A stretch of DNA of 64,000 bases from Sclerodactyla briareus. Its lineage: Eukaryota; Echinodermata; Holothuroidea; Dendrochirotida; Sclerodactylidae. The first letter of the stretch is position 1. Each line of letters starts with the position of its first letter. The DNA lies in NCBI GenBank assembly GCA_026419785.1, contig JAODTK010000965.1, positions 372,001-436,000 of the forward strand. The letters run 5' to 3'. The position numbers and the translations under genes are program-made. Positions 12,600 through 24,575 of this stretch are shown one piece after another. A model generated the notes under the pieces. It was not told the origin of the DNA. It was given only the letters and a program-made list of their open reading frames with translations, and made no database searches.

Positions 12600-13273
12600 A
12601 CAAGTTCATGGCAAATCCGGCAATCTTCAAAATAACGCATAACTTATGCAAATAAGACACGTTGATTAACCTCCCTTGACCTGAATCCATGATGAAAATT
12701 TCGGGAGCTCAAGGAAGCATACCCACAAAGGTTCATGAAAATCCAAGGCAACTTCAAGATTTCGCATACATTCCCCCCTTCATGCAAATTATGTACGTTG
12801 ATTGACCTGCCATTGACCGCGAATCTTTGTTAAAAAGAAAGTTTTGGGACTGAAGGTGTAGAACCATCACCAAGTTTCATGAATCCGACTAAATCCGAAC
12901 GAACCTTTAATTTTCGCATATTAGTTCGCTAATTAGTTACTCCCTTATATCCGCACTATTGCAACCGAGCAGTGACCATAGCACAACGGTTTCATCCAGT
13001 AATCTCGCTAACGAACCTAAAACAATAATCAATATTTACAATAGGCTACTTACCGTACATTAATTAGTGCCGTTTGTGCCCACAATCTAATCAGATCGTG
13101 TCACCCAACCCTGATAATACATACGAAATCTCCTAAAAACCGTTTTAACGTTTTGGAGGAATCCTGCTAACAGGATATAGTGACACACCACACACACCCA
13201 CAAGGCATACATACACAACCACACACAAGACGAAGTGATCGTTAGTCTCTTCTGAACTTGTTCAGGGCGAGAC
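12600..13273 (+). mobile_element. Element E, short copy with terminal hairpin
   Basis: It shows degenerate CCAAGTTTCATGAAAATCC-like blocks (12605-12900) with TATGCAAAT words, then a CA-rich stretch (13186-13232), then a terminal hairpin at 13245-13273. In the hairpin GTCTC and GAGAC pair outside an inner CTGAAC-TT-GTTCAG stem, followed by an A-run. The same order (AAGTTTC repeats, ACAG/CA microsatellite, GTCTC...GAGAC hairpin, A-run) ends the larger E copy at 20001. No coding capacity. The architecture resembles non-autonomous Helentron-associated or Pearl-like elements; that assignment is inference. Confidence 0.6.
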
Positions 13274-13700
13274 CAAAAAAAAACATTATGAATAACGGAC
13301 CTTTTTCGCGATTATGAATGAATAAGGGACCTCTTTTGCTATATGAATAACGGACCTTTTCGCTATTATGAAGAAGGACCTTTTTTGCGATAGAATAACG
13401 AGACCTCTTTTGCTATATGAATATCGGACCTCTTTGTGCAATTATGAATACGGACCCTTTTCGCCTTATGAATATCGGACTTTTTCACTATTATGAATAT
13501 CGGACCTTGTGCTCTTATGAAATAACAGACCTTTTGATAATTATGAAAAAACGGACCTTTTTGTCGTTTGAATAACGGACCTTATGAACAAAATTCCTTA
13601 TGAATAAAAGCCTTATGAACATCGGGCGGTCCCCGCTTCGGACCCCCCCCCCCAAATTGCTCTGGAACCCCCCCCCACTTCAGACAGTGGCTGCGCTTTT
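13274..13700 (-). repeat. Element T, inverted copy
   Basis: It starts directly after the E hairpin. The array (13285-13620) of TATGAATAACGGACCTTTTT-type units is the reverse complement of the 8330-8815 array, and 13621-13695 contains the G-rich/C-rich head and the GCAGCCAC word in reverse. The two T copies lie in opposite orientation about 5 kb apart and could form a large foldback. Confidence 0.8.
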
Positions 13701-15490
13701 GGATGTTCGCTGTGGAGTTCGGTTCCGTATGCAGAGAAATTGACCCATTGCGCCATTGTTGCCCCATGAACTTACCAAACCGTACCTATCATGCAATACT
13801 GTGCCCTTGCACTGCACCGTGACCCTGCAGTGGGTGTATCGTTTGAATGACGGGCAAATGCATACAGTAGGCATGCTATGGTCAATGTAAACACTGCCTT
13901 CATCAGAAACCCATGTCAATTTAAATGTGCTGAGAACTGGAACTGTTATTATGACCAATTTTATTACCACCAAAGCAAAAGTGAATATATATATATGCAT
14001 GGCATGTGTTCGGTGTGTGTGTGTGTGTGAGCTTTGTCTATTAATTACATGATTCACTCCAATATCCATAAATAGACTGGACATTTGGTACTTTCCTCCA
14101 TGGGGTATATCTTCATTTCATTATGACAGCTAGAACTCCAGACTGAATTTCGCCGATTAGTGTGTACCAGATAAGGCACAATCAGCTATCGCAATAATCC
14201 CTTTATGAGAAGTCCATGTCAAACACATACTTACTATTGCATCTGTACTACAAACAATAATTATATCCGCATAAACACCTACAACCTTCACAAATATTGA
14301 GAATAATCGCATTTACATCCGAGTGAATACCTATTTCGTCTATCTTTTATCATGGTGCAAAATGCAGCATTTAACCGTGTGAAGGGCGGCATTTGCATCA
14401 TTCTCCTGTGATGTCAGGATTCCTCAAATTCCTCAAGTGAATGAAGTATCCTTAACAGGGCTCCATACTAAGAAACTCAAATTTTGTATTTGGGGTTTTT
14501 GATATGCCCTCTTTCCCCCTATGGCCAGTTAAGCATATCTGCTACAGGCCATTGGCCTCCAACTGTTGAATGCCAAGGTGTGCAATGGTTCATATTTGGT
14601 ATATTTAGGTTGAACAGAATGAAAATCTTGAGTGATCCATATTGACCCTGCTCTTCTCCTTTATTCCCAACTCCCTCGCCCCCCTTTACCCCCTCACCCT
14701 CTCTGAAGTGCTCACCTCCTCTCCATGAGTGTCACTCCAGGGAATTCTTGGTTAATGAAGCTACTATGCTCTCTGGGCTTTGCGGTCTGGCCTCCGTCTG
14801 GGGTGTCTGTCGTGTCCTGAAGACACCGAGAGATATTTGATTACATCACAATTGACTCAGAGTAATTAAAATTGTGTCATAGTCGCAATCATGGCACACA
14901 GTCCTTGCCCGAGATACAATGTCTGGCTTTTTAGAAGCAAGGCAAGGAACAATCTTCAGTGGAGTTCTAATAACAAGTGGGTTCCCAACCGCTAAGTCTC
15001 CACCTTTTCATGTATGCTTGTTTTCTGTCAATTAGGGTAATGAATGAGTTGGTTCAATATGGGGTTTCTATGAACACCCATTAAATAGAGTGACCAGACC
15101 TCCGTTGAACTTGCTGAACCTAATTTCATCATGTCTAACACGTGTTGTTAAAACGGGAAAAGTTGCATAAGGTTTTACAAACCTTATACATCATTTGATT
15201 TCAGTGACCCCCTTTATCTCAGGATCCGTGGTGAAAGGCTGTCTCCTATTTACCATGGAGTCTCCTATTGTTCAATTCAATCCCCCACTGTGGCTGAGGG
15301 AGCTGCAGCTGTCCTGGTTTTGACAAGTTCAGAGTTATTGAGTAGATTGAGTAAACTTTATGTCACCAGCATGTACCTAAAGTACAAGTGGTATTGCATT
15401 AACCGACGAAAAGGAAATGTTCAAAAAAACCCACAACCAACATTTGGCGATCGTGGCATTTTTTCTCCTTGTCGAGTTATCTATCCTACT
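13700..15490. other. No recognisable gene
   Basis: Contains a short TA/GT microsatellite (13987-14030) and otherwise unremarkable AT-rich sequence. The 134-codon reverse frame at 13680-14084 overlaps element T and the microsatellite and carries no motif. Confidence 0.5.
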
Positions 15491-15494
15491 TGAA

Positions 15495-15845
15495 TGAATT
15501 TCACCCTAACTGATGACGTCACCAAGTACCAATGCGAAGTTGGCCATTGACTTTACACAGTAAAGCTGATGTTTTGCACCATTATAGCAGAAAAATACTA
15601 GTTAATATTCATAATGAAATTATGAATGATCTTTCATATCCTAATGTCACAAATTTGTGGAGTTTTCAACCAGATCCCTTTGTTAGTTCTTTTGTTCATT
15701 AGGTTTGGTAAAAAGCATGTTTTATATTTACTTTGCATTACACAGGGACACCAGTTACTCTGTGACATCAAGTACACATTGCACAATAATTGTGGCTCTG
15801 TTTCACACTTGAATCAGCTGAAATTTTTCTGAGGTTTGTGTTATC
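15495..15845 (+). repeat. R5 repeat, copy 1 (pair with 48035-48390)
   Basis: It aligns with 48035-48390 across about 350 bp: GAATTTCACC, AACTGATGA.TCACCA, TTTGCACCATT, CAGAAAAATA(C/T)TAGTT, TTTCATATC, TGTTAGTTCT, GGTAAAA.CATGTTT, then CACACT(T/C)GAATC(A/G)GCTG and TCTGAGGTTTG. Same orientation, no conserved open frame. Confidence 0.8.
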
Positions 15846-15866
15846 CTCCTGAATATACCCAGATCA

Positions 15867-15965
15867 GGGTTTTTCATTTCAACCTGGGGGAACCTCGTCC
15901 CACTGTGGGACAAATCTTGCATCTCTGGTGGGACGTGAGCTTGTCCCAGTCCCACATACAATATC
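15867..15965 (+). mobile_element. hAT-like terminal sequence
   Basis: CAGGGTTTTTCATTTCAACC resembles hAT (Charlie-type) terminal inverted repeats, which often read CAG(G/T)G-TT-TCAACC. A related end in the opposite orientation sits at 20985-21012. The two flanks share no 8-bp target duplication, so they are more likely ends of separate, partly lost elements than of one 5-kb transposon. Confidence 0.35.
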
Positions 15966-16194
15966 GGCAAAATGATACATTTGCATTGTATTTTCAATAC
16001 ATCAGAATGATTTGATATACATGAACATAGGCCGTGTGCAGAGAATTTTGTGATTCACAAAACACGACAATACTGCGGCATTGGTACCTTGACAATGTGT
16101 GTGGGATTTTCGAAAATGGGAAATTCCGCCTCCCTTCAATGTATGACAGGGCTAGCGACCCGAGGGTGTGGGGATCTCTCACTTTTCGTCTGTG

Positions 16195-16295
16195 GCAAAA
16201 GGGAAAGAGGAAGGAAGAGATGGGAACGAGGGGAGGAGAAAAAAGAAAGAGGGGATGGGGAAGGAAAAGGGAAGTAATGGAGTGAAAGGGGACGA
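16195..16295 (+). repeat. Purine-rich (GA) tract
   Basis: About 95 bp of almost uninterrupted A/G built from GGAAAGAGG-type words. It makes long low-complexity Lys/Arg/Glu frames on + and a Ser/Phe/Leu frame on - (15994-16440), neither of which is a gene. Such tracts can form triplex DNA. Confidence 0.8.
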
Positions 16296-17289
16296 CAGGT
16301 GGGAATGAAAGTGGAATAGAAACAAGGCGAATCGCTCCCAGTGTCTCACCTGGTTGCGGGCGATCAGTGATGTTTCTTTTAGTCACCTGCAAACAATTAC
16401 AAGGCATTCCATATGGTTCTTTAATATCCCACATCACCATCTTAAATATTTCAAAAACATCATTCCATCATGGGATTGACTACCCCCGTTGATCCTACCT
16501 ACTGTACCTCCATTATAAACCAATACTTAACTAGTTAATAGTTCCCTTCAGATTCACTGTATTGTCCAACAATGTAATGGACCCTATATCTTATTAAAGT
16601 TTTATCATATATATCATCAAAGAGTAATGCCCTTATACATCTACTACTTCAATTAACTCTCCTAGGGAGTTTCCCACCCACCTCCTCCACCATCCTCTTC
16701 ATCCTGTCTAGAGTGGAATCACCATCTATAGCTTCCCTGGCGGAGTCATGTCAGCCTAACTGGCTGAAGCTCTGACTATAGAAGTGATCCATGGAGTTAA
16801 CCCTCCCTCCCCCCCATTCTCACACAAGAGCTACTGCAGGTGAACCCTGACACGCATTCATTCTTGACTAGGGTGCCTTCGGAGTAATAACAATGACTAG
16901 TGTTACACTTTATATGGTCAGGTCAGGGGGCCCAGAAGGTTATGAGAACAGTCTGATGAGAACCTCAAGGTAAAAGGCAGGTTTTGACAATGGAAATGAC
17001 TTGTCCCGTCACAGATGGAATACTAAGTTAGGATGAAACTGGAAATACATGCCCGGGGATTTCTTTATAGCATGCTATAAAATCGTGATTTCAGCATCAT
17101 GCTGGTCAGCTAGGGTGCCCCAAGACAAAACCATCTTAAAAGGTAGCATACACCTCTGGAGCTTGTTGCAGTAATTTATTATTTGACAGTTTTTGGTCCA
17201 TACTGACCTTAATGACATTGATGACACTTCAGTTTTTTTTAATGAAAATTTACCCTTGATCATATCAGTCATGTCATGAAATTTCAGTT

Positions 17290-19500
17290 GATCTAACCAC
17301 AGTGCCTAAAAATAGTGCACGAAAAATGTTAATTATTTGGGCAGTTTCTTGACCTGCTAATGACCTTTGATGACATGACGGTTTTTATGAAAATGCGTGC
17401 CTCAATGTGATGCCAAGCCCCAAAGCATTAATGGTCATCAGTACACCACCCTAGCTATCGCCCATAAGATATTAAAATCAACCTTTAAGCCCCTTGTACT
17501 TTCGACCATGTGGTCATATTGAAGCGGGAGTTGGTTCGTCTATGTAGCAGATCTAGAACTATCACATATCAAAAATCGACAGTTTTATTTTTGGCTTAAC
17601 TCCTAAAATAAGCAAAAAAAAAAAAAAAAAAACATTTTCTTAAACTTGACCTTTGACCTTTGACCGTGTCTATAGATGTTGTTTGATTACTGAACCCAAA
17701 ATTACCATGACAAATCTCTACCAGCACCCTAGCTGCATTCAATCCATTTGTTACTGGCCTTAACAAAATTCAAAAAATGTGTGTATTCATGCAAATTATT
17801 CCACATTAAATCACCTTAAGTTACCTTTACACTGTTTTTAATTCATCAGGATCAAGGTGAACCATCTCCACCAAGTTTTCATGAGGATTCACAATGAACT
17901 GCCTAATGTTATTGCCGAAAAGCTATTAGAATGTAAAACGTTGACCTCTTGTAAACACCAAAGTATGCGTCCGATCGAAGCGCTAGTTGTTTCCTCCATG
18001 AAGCACCAAAGGTCCTATCACATGTCCAAAATAACCATTTTTTTTTTTTTTTGGCCCGGAAACTCCTTAAATAAGCCATTATATTCAAGACTCACTTTAA
18101 CCACATGACACCCAACCCGACAGAGGTCAAATTGTGTCAGAGGGTCACCCACCACATGCAGGTCCACAATTTATCACAAGGTACCTTCCAGCCTTCATCG
18201 ATCATTCCTTTTTCCGATTATGGCCACAACAGTTTTTGACCCCGAGTGACCTTGATGACCTTTAATGACATGCGTTTTTATGAAAATTGTAACTCTCCAT
18301 GTGATCCATCCCTTCCTAGGAGCATTTTACATGCTGATGAACATGCCTGCTATTGCCAAAAAGTACTATAATCATTTTTTTACCCCTACGTGACCTTTGG
18401 AATGACTCTCAATGACATGACTGTTTTTAAAAAATTGTTACTCTCCATGTAATGCAGCCACTCCTGCCGCCTCTTTCCTTCCAATGAACACGCCTAATGT
18501 TATTGCGAAAAGCTTATAAATTAACTTGAGACCCTTGGAACTACCAAAAGGATTGCGTCCGTCGAAGCGGGAGTTTGGGTTCCTCCCTGAAGCACCAAGG
18601 GTCTATTATCACATTCCAAAATAACCAGTTTCTATTGGTTTTTGCCCTTAACTCTTGACTAATCACATTTTATTGAAGACTCAACCTTAACCACATGAAT
18701 GACCACCCCCGACAGAGGTCAAATTGAGGTCAGAGGTCAACAACATGCAGGTCAACAATTATATGACATAGTGAACCTTCCACCTTCACCAATATGCAAT
18801 TTCCTATTATGGCCAAAAACAGTTTTTTGACCCTAAGTGACTTCGAATTACCTTTAATGATATTGGGCATTTTTTTATGAAAATTGTAACTCGCCATGTG
18901 ATACATCCACTCCTAGGGGCATCTGCATTCTATGAAACATGCCCAGTGCTATGCCAAAAAGTACTTAAATCAGTGTTTGACCCCTAAGTGCCCTTTGTAA
19001 TGACCTTCAATGACAGGCGGTTTTATTAAAATTGTTTACTCTCCCATGTGATGCATCCACTCCTAGAAGCATATTGCATTCAATGAACACGGCCACTGTT
19101 ATTGCGAAAACGCTATTAACCTGTTGACCCCTTGTACCTCAACCAAAGTAGCTTCCGATCGAAGCGGAGTTGGTCTCCTCCACAAAGCCACAAAGGTCTA
19201 TCACATATCCCACAATACCTATTTCTAATTTTTTGTGGCCTGTACTCCTTAAATAAGCACATTTATTCCAGACTCAACCTTTAACCACATCACAACCCGA
19301 CAGAGGTCAATTCGAGGTCAGAGGTCAACACACAGGCAGGTCAACACTAACCATCACCTGGTGAACCTTCATCCATTCCAGCTTCACAGACATGCAATTC
19401 TCCGATTATTCCAGAAAACAGTTTTTGACCCCTAATTTGACCTAATGTCAGATTATTAACTTAAATCGACCTCATGGGACCCTCGTCCTACTGTAAAATT
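17290..19500 (+). repeat. ~590-bp tandem array inside element E
   Basis: Three and a half degenerate units. The landmark GATCGAAGCG(G) recurs at about 17970, 18558 and 19158, spaced 588 and 600 bp; an earlier truncated unit has its equivalent near 17522. Each unit runs: TTGACCCCTAAGTGACC and TGACATG.CGGTTTTTATG; AATTGTAACTCTCCATGTGATGC; ATTGC.AAAAGCTATTAA; TCGAAGCGGGAGTTGG; AGCACCAAAGGTC; CTCCTTAAATAAGC; AACCCGACAGAGGTCAA; CATGCAGGTCAACA. The TTGACCCCTAAGTGACC block is itself duplicated within the unit. Two AGGTCA-G-AGGTCA sites occur at 18727-18739 and 19315-19327. No open frame survives. Confidence 0.85.
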
Positions 19501-20010
19501 TATTGGGACGATAGATAAACCATCTCCCCAAGTTTCCGTCAAATCCAACAACTTCAAAAATAAATCGCAGAATTATGCAAATCAGACTACTTAATGCATA
19601 TATCATGCCAGGAATCTGATCAATTCGTGTACTCCTCATAGTTGTTATATCCTAACTGCATCACCAAAATGCTCTACCGATCATGACATATCCTTGTACA
19701 CAAGCTTCCGGCCAAGTTTCATAATATGCAAATTTAATGCAAATGAGAATGGTCTTTTGGGCCGCAAAGTGGATGCACATCGGCCAACTTGCACCGCGCA
19801 CATCCACAAGGGAAGGTCCCAGCATCATGATGGCTTCACGTTCAGGAGATATCGAACATCACATCGGGACAGACAGATCAGACAGACAGACAGGACAGAC
19901 AGCAGACAGACAGACGGACGACAGACAGGACAGACAGACAGACAGACACAACACACACAAAGTGACCAGATGTCTCTCCTTGAACAAAGTTCAGGCGAGA
20001 CAAAAAAGGA
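19500..20010 (+). mobile_element. Element E, 3' end with ACAG microsatellite and hairpin
   Basis: It follows the 590-bp array directly. AAGTTTC blocks with TATGCAAAT words (19535-19745) lead to an ACAGACAG microsatellite (19865-19945), AGTGACCAGAT, and a terminal hairpin at 19972-20001 (GTCTC...TGAAC-AAA-GTTCA...GAGAC), then an A-run. This matches the end of the short E copy at 13245-13273. Array plus this end suggest one element of roughly 2.7-3 kb beginning near 17.1-17.3 kb; its 5' boundary is not visible. Confidence 0.65.
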
Positions 20011-20339
20011 AGCAAGACTATTCTCAGCTATTTCGACTTTGGCTCTTCATCTAAGTGACTCATTCAGCGTCAGAAGAGAATGGCCATGTCGGCAAAAAGT
20101 AGATAATGTACGCCCTAGCCCGTCGGTGTGTTGTGTATTGCCACGAGTGACCAAATCTGTCGGCAATTTGGCAAAAAAGGGGAATACAGGCGTTAGGTTT
20201 GACATTTATATCGCATGAGTTTGACAGTTTTGTTTGGTCCTATATTCCAGAGATACATACATTTTTAAGCCATTTTGCTAAAAATCAATTAAGAAAGAAT
20301 TCCCAGACCTTGCAATGACACAGTTGGTTTTAGGCGAGA

Positions 20340-20940
20340 AATCATGCGGCGCATAGCTAGAGAAACAAGGCGAGAGATGAGGGCAGCCCCCCCCCCCACA
20401 TTTTATTTAGAGTGAAACTTAGGGCAGGGAAACTACCAAATTTGGGGCACAGCATAAGTTAACATCTGGTTCGAGATATTCTAAGCAAAAGTGGAAAAGA
20501 TTGACAGTTGTCGGAAATTTGCTACTAAATGGCAGGAAATTTGATCAATTCCCCATGATCAAGTTCCCAGTAAAAATCAGGCATGTTTAGAATTTAGAAT
20601 TCGGGCAGAATTTTTTTCGTATTCCACATTGAAAGGGTCCAGCGGAAGTGTTGAGGGGGTCAAAGTATTACTGAAAACGCCCAATTCTACTGGAAATATT
20701 GCACCAGATTGACATCTGAGGACTTTCACGTTCAAATTCTTTCCACTCCCCATATCGGTATCCATTGCCAGATCCGTCTGCAAAACATAATATCTACAAT
20801 CCCCCCTAATTATCAAACCTTGCGCTTACCCCCCTGGTGACGAGTCCGTGCGTGAACCTATAGGGGATGTGCTCCTACCAAAAATAAACAAACTGCACCA
20901 TTTCAAGTGTTTTATCTTTTTACTCATGCGCTTCATTTAA
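20340..20940. other. No recognisable gene
   Basis: Includes a C-run (20387-20399) and AT-rich sequence. The reverse 79-codon frame at 20577-20816 has no motif. Confidence 0.5.
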
Positions 20941-21012
20941 TGAGGGTGGGACGTGATACGTTCATAATTGCCAATTTTGGGACGACAAACAAAAAAGGTT
21001 GAAAAACCCTGC
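20940..21012 (-). mobile_element. hAT-like terminal sequence
   Basis: Read on the reverse strand this end begins CAGGGTTTTTCAACCTTTTT, a close match to hAT/Charlie-type terminal repeats, and it shares CGTCCCAC with the terminus at 15867. The partner end of this element was not found nearby. A third similar motif (TTGAAAAACCCTGG) is at 35981-35994. Confidence 0.4.
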
Positions 21013-21662
21013 TCTATTGACTCTATTGTTGTTCAACTGAATGTGTCAACTGAATTACCAATGTCAATACAATCTATCATGTTGTTATCCGTTCCCAGAC
21101 ATGCAAATCCAAGTAACTTGTGTCCCACATGCAAGGACATGTGGAACAGGCAAATTCCACACACATACATGACAACAAAGTGATGCTATTAAGTTCCTGA
21201 ACTCCGGTCAGAGGTGTGCAGAAGCTATAGGATCATTCGAAATTTTCTTTGATTATAATAATAATATCTCAACAATTCTATGGCCTTTCCTCAAAGTGCT
21301 CGAGCGTTTTTACTGATAAACCCCGGAATCATGGGAATCAGGTACGCACTCTGACGTTAACCCCATTGTGTACGTTGACGCTACTGTATACCGGAGGTTG
21401 TGCTGAGGCTCCTGACAGAAAACCCAATTCATCTGTAAGGCCTGAGGGCTGATGAGGCCTGGTTGGTCCGCGTAGAAACATCGATTAGACAGGCGCCCCC
21501 ACCAGTCTCGTGACTGGTACATCGACATGTTACATGTGATGAATTCATCGAGCATGTGTGCTCTAACATTGCATTATGTCTTTCTATGGAATGGAGTAAC
21601 GACCTAAGGCTCTACATGCAAAAGAGAGAGGGAGGGGGCAGAAATAAGGAGAAGAGTGTTAT

Positions 21663-21905
21663 AATTATGGAGGCCTGCCCCCCCAAATGTGATTTGTGAT
21701 GCAGGATAAACAATATGCACTGTATAAATGATGGTGGTGTCTGACGGCTCAATTTTCACTTGACGCCCCAAGATTATTGTTACTAATTATGGAGCCTGCC
21801 CTCCTAAATGTGATTTGTGATGCAGGATAATGAAGATGCCACTGAATAAATGGACTGTGTTGCCTGATCAAATGTAATTTTACGCCCGGGCACCTAATGC
21901 TGTGT
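21663..21905 (+). repeat. 122-bp tandem duplication
   Basis: Units 21663-21784 and 21785-21905 both read AATTATGGAG.CCTGCC, AAATGTGATTTGTGATGCAGG, then ATAA, a CACTG(A/T)ATAAAT.G block and TTTTA/CACTTGACGCCC. Copies differ by several substitutions and small indels. Confidence 0.8.
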
Positions 21906-21909
21906 AATT

Positions 21910-23290
21910 CCGAAAATATCCACATAAGTGCGTGGACCTACCAAGCTACAGAAGAAGCTGTATGCTTTCTCCTAATGCCTAGGAAAATGTTATTAGGATG
22001 AAGGAAATGAGATGACTATGAACTGAGACACTGAGGACTAAATCAACACACTGTATGTTTAGAACAAAAAGGAAAACAACAAATTACATGTGTCAGTAGA
22101 TAACTGATCCATACTACTTCCGCCTACAATCAGTCCCATGATCACATCACAGTAGCTATTCACACTACTTCCCAACCACCAAGTTTTGAATGAATCGGAT
22201 CGCCCCTAAAAATGGAACCCCACTGTGCAGATCTGGCTATTATAAAGGGAAGGAAAACATAGGCGGGGCTGTGACTACACATACGCCGTCCGAAATAGCG
22301 ACGAGACTGTGCTATATTTAGCCCTCTGTGATGAATGAGGGGAGCATGGTCTAGCCTCGACGTGGCACCGCCTGCGCAAGCTCTATCAATGAGATGTGTC
22401 GTGAGCCCAAAATAGACAGCGTAATTAGTTCCATTGACGTAAACGCCGGTGCGCGCTCTGCGGTGGTAGGCGCGTGTGATGACTCTGTTATGCTCTGACA
22501 CAATGACTCTCAAGCATCGTTTGACGGACCTGTCACTGATAGGGTGGGGGTTGGGGGAGAGATATAATGGCAGACACTAGAGATACAGTCATGTTACAGA
22601 CTTCATAACAGGAGGAGACTGACCACGCGGTGGCCCATGGGAATTGACAGCAAGATACGTACAAAGGATAGGCTATTGGTTTTCATCAGACATACATTTC
22701 CTCCCAGCTGATTTTTGGGGCTAGGTTTGCGAGGACCTAAATATGTTGTTAGGAGGGAAACAAAAAAACCATTGGATGTGTTCATTGCTACCAATCAGGA
22801 CATTTGTTCACAGCACCTAAATGGTATGTTACTTTTCAAAAACCCAAATTATTTGAACGGCCTAGGCGTAGCATAACACACAATTGCAACCTATCCACCT
22901 ATGGCATTGGGATACCACACAAATGATGTATGGAGGGTAGGGAATTAAGGGGGAGGGGGGGGGGGAGTCAGTTTTGAACTACAGTAGAGAAAGGCTTATG
23001 TGTCACTAAGTAGACGGTCAGATTGCCAGCAGGAAAACGTCAGATTGAAAATGGAATCTATACACAAAAAAAGGTGTTATTTGGGCTGTTTCAGATAACT
23101 TCTTGATACCGAAATGTAGGCATAGTAATTCGTGGAGTCTCGTGTTCAAGGATCTCAGATGACATTTGCCTGCGCCCATAACAATGTGCACCACTACCAT
23201 GTTTTCATTATGGCCACCCACATACAAGTTACAGTAGAGCTCGATCCATCGAGTCAGGTCAAGTTATGTTCTCACAAGTTAAAATAGGGC
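21910..23290. other. No recognisable gene
   Basis: GC rises around 22200-22510, where the reverse strand has a 117-codon frame (22160-22513, ATG start). It is Arg-rich at its start and contains no domain I recognise; it could be a decayed exon, but there is no splice or homology support. A G-run occurs at 22951-22965. Confidence 0.45.
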
Positions 23291-23299
23291 CAAAATATT

Positions 23300-23560
23300 G
23301 CTTTTTCACAAGTTCCCCCCATCCTACTAAAGTGAACCCAATCCGGTGATGTATACTCCCTATAAGAAAGTCACATAGTAAAATTCATCCTGATCGGACC
23401 AAGAATCTGAACTGTGATCACAGGGTTCACACCGACTGACGGTCTGTATAACGAAATCTACAGAATGATCTGTGACCTACCCCAAAAGCAATAGGGATCA
23501 TGTACTCATTATAGGGAAACCGATAGTACCGAGGATAAGAGTCACCGATCAAGGAGGGGT
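23300..23560 (-). repeat. R2 family fragment, reverse copy
   Basis: GACCTACCCCAAAAGCAATAGG followed by ATCATGTACTCATTAT matches the R2 landmark seen at 2935-2970 and, in reverse, at 60720-60770. Only one degenerate unit remains. Confidence 0.6.
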
Positions 23561-23691
23561 CAAGACCAATACTGTGAGATCTGCTTGTGACGCAAATTCC
23601 TTGACTATAATATGTCCAAGGAATCGAAAAGGCCTAAAAAAAGACAAATTGTGACATGTGCAGAATATTTGGATCAATCGACGAAGGTTTT

Positions 23692-24112
23692 CCATATTAG
23701 TCTTGCGTTAAGTCGATCATTGTTTTAGCCCTTCTTGAAACTTGATGGTTCTTATCTGTCTACACACAAAAAATATGCAGCGATGACGAAATAATCGTTC
23801 TGTCCCCAAATTACAAATTGGGGTGGTCATGTGGAGAACAATCATGTTTGAATTGTCAAACTGCTAAACGACAATCCTCGATGTCACATGTGTTTACAGC
23901 TGTTACGGTCTAACCATTCACGGCCATATTTGAATATCCGGAGCGGAGGGTGTTCCCTATCAGTGTTTTGATGACTTCATCCAATATGCGAAGCAAATGC
24001 ATTTGGGACAGACGATGATACTACAAAAAGCACCGAGAGTATGGTGGTGCATGATGGCGCACTGCAGACATTCTGTGAGTGGTGTACATAAAGCAGCAAG
24101 TAATCAGGAAAA
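23692..24112 (+). repeat. R3 repeat, forward copy
   Basis: Partner of 6205-6615 in opposite orientation, about 17 kb away. The shared order from left to right is CTTGCGTTAAGTCGATCATTG, TTTGTG-GCATATT-like words, ACAAATTGGGGTGGTCATGTG, ATGTTTGAATTGTCAAA, GATGTC, GTGGTGCATGATGG and GAGTGGTGTACATAAAGCAGCA. No common frame. Confidence 0.75.
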
Positions 24113-24491
24113 TCGAGTAATCATCATCCCAACACAAGACTAGTTTAATTCCATGTGAGCTGCAACAGACCCCCCAAGCAGGAGACTCCCAGCACCGGTT
24201 GAAAAAAAACTTGTTAGAAGATTGCGAAGGAGGGTGCCCAATGCCAGGAACTAGGAGAAGATGCTCCCATCTTGGTGGCGGAAAGATAACTGAAGGGATG
24301 GTCAAGTGGGGTGCCAGTGGTACCGTTTTTTCCGCTAGATTAGGAGCTAGGGAATATGACTTGGGCATATGACGACAACAGTGACTTTAGTGAGTTCAAG
24401 AAGACTGTTCAACACACGTTATGAAAGAGATGTGGTTGATGTCGTCAAACTTGAAGCACAGGGATCCACCCTACCTCACCAGGAGAAAACA

Positions 24492-24575
24492 GGGGAAAGG
24501 CTCAATTCAGCAAAAGTTGAGCGTATGGTCTATTGACCTGAGGTTGTGGGTTCCAGAGTCGAGACCCGGATCCAA
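24492..24575 (+). repeat. tRNA-like head of a SINE (candidate)
   Basis: GGCTCAATTCAGCAAAAG then TTGAGCG folds like a tRNA D-arm (GCTC...GAGC). GGTCTATTGACC sits at the anticodon-arm position, and GGGTTCCAGAGTCGAGACCC resembles a T-arm with a B-box-like GTTC...GA. The acceptor stem is not closed and the T-loop is expanded, so it is not a functional tRNA. The likely body continues to about 24660. Confidence 0.4.

Noticed and set aside
15994-16440. 148-codon reverse frame with Ser/Phe/Leu-rich segment
   Set aside because: The segment is the translation of a GA-rich tract.
19694-20218. 174-codon + frame
   Set aside because: Its middle is the ACAG microsatellite and hairpin of element E.
15867-21012. 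A single 5-kb hAT transposon between two CAGGG-type ends
   Set aside because: The flanks do not share an 8-bp duplication and no transposase lies between; more likely independent fragments.
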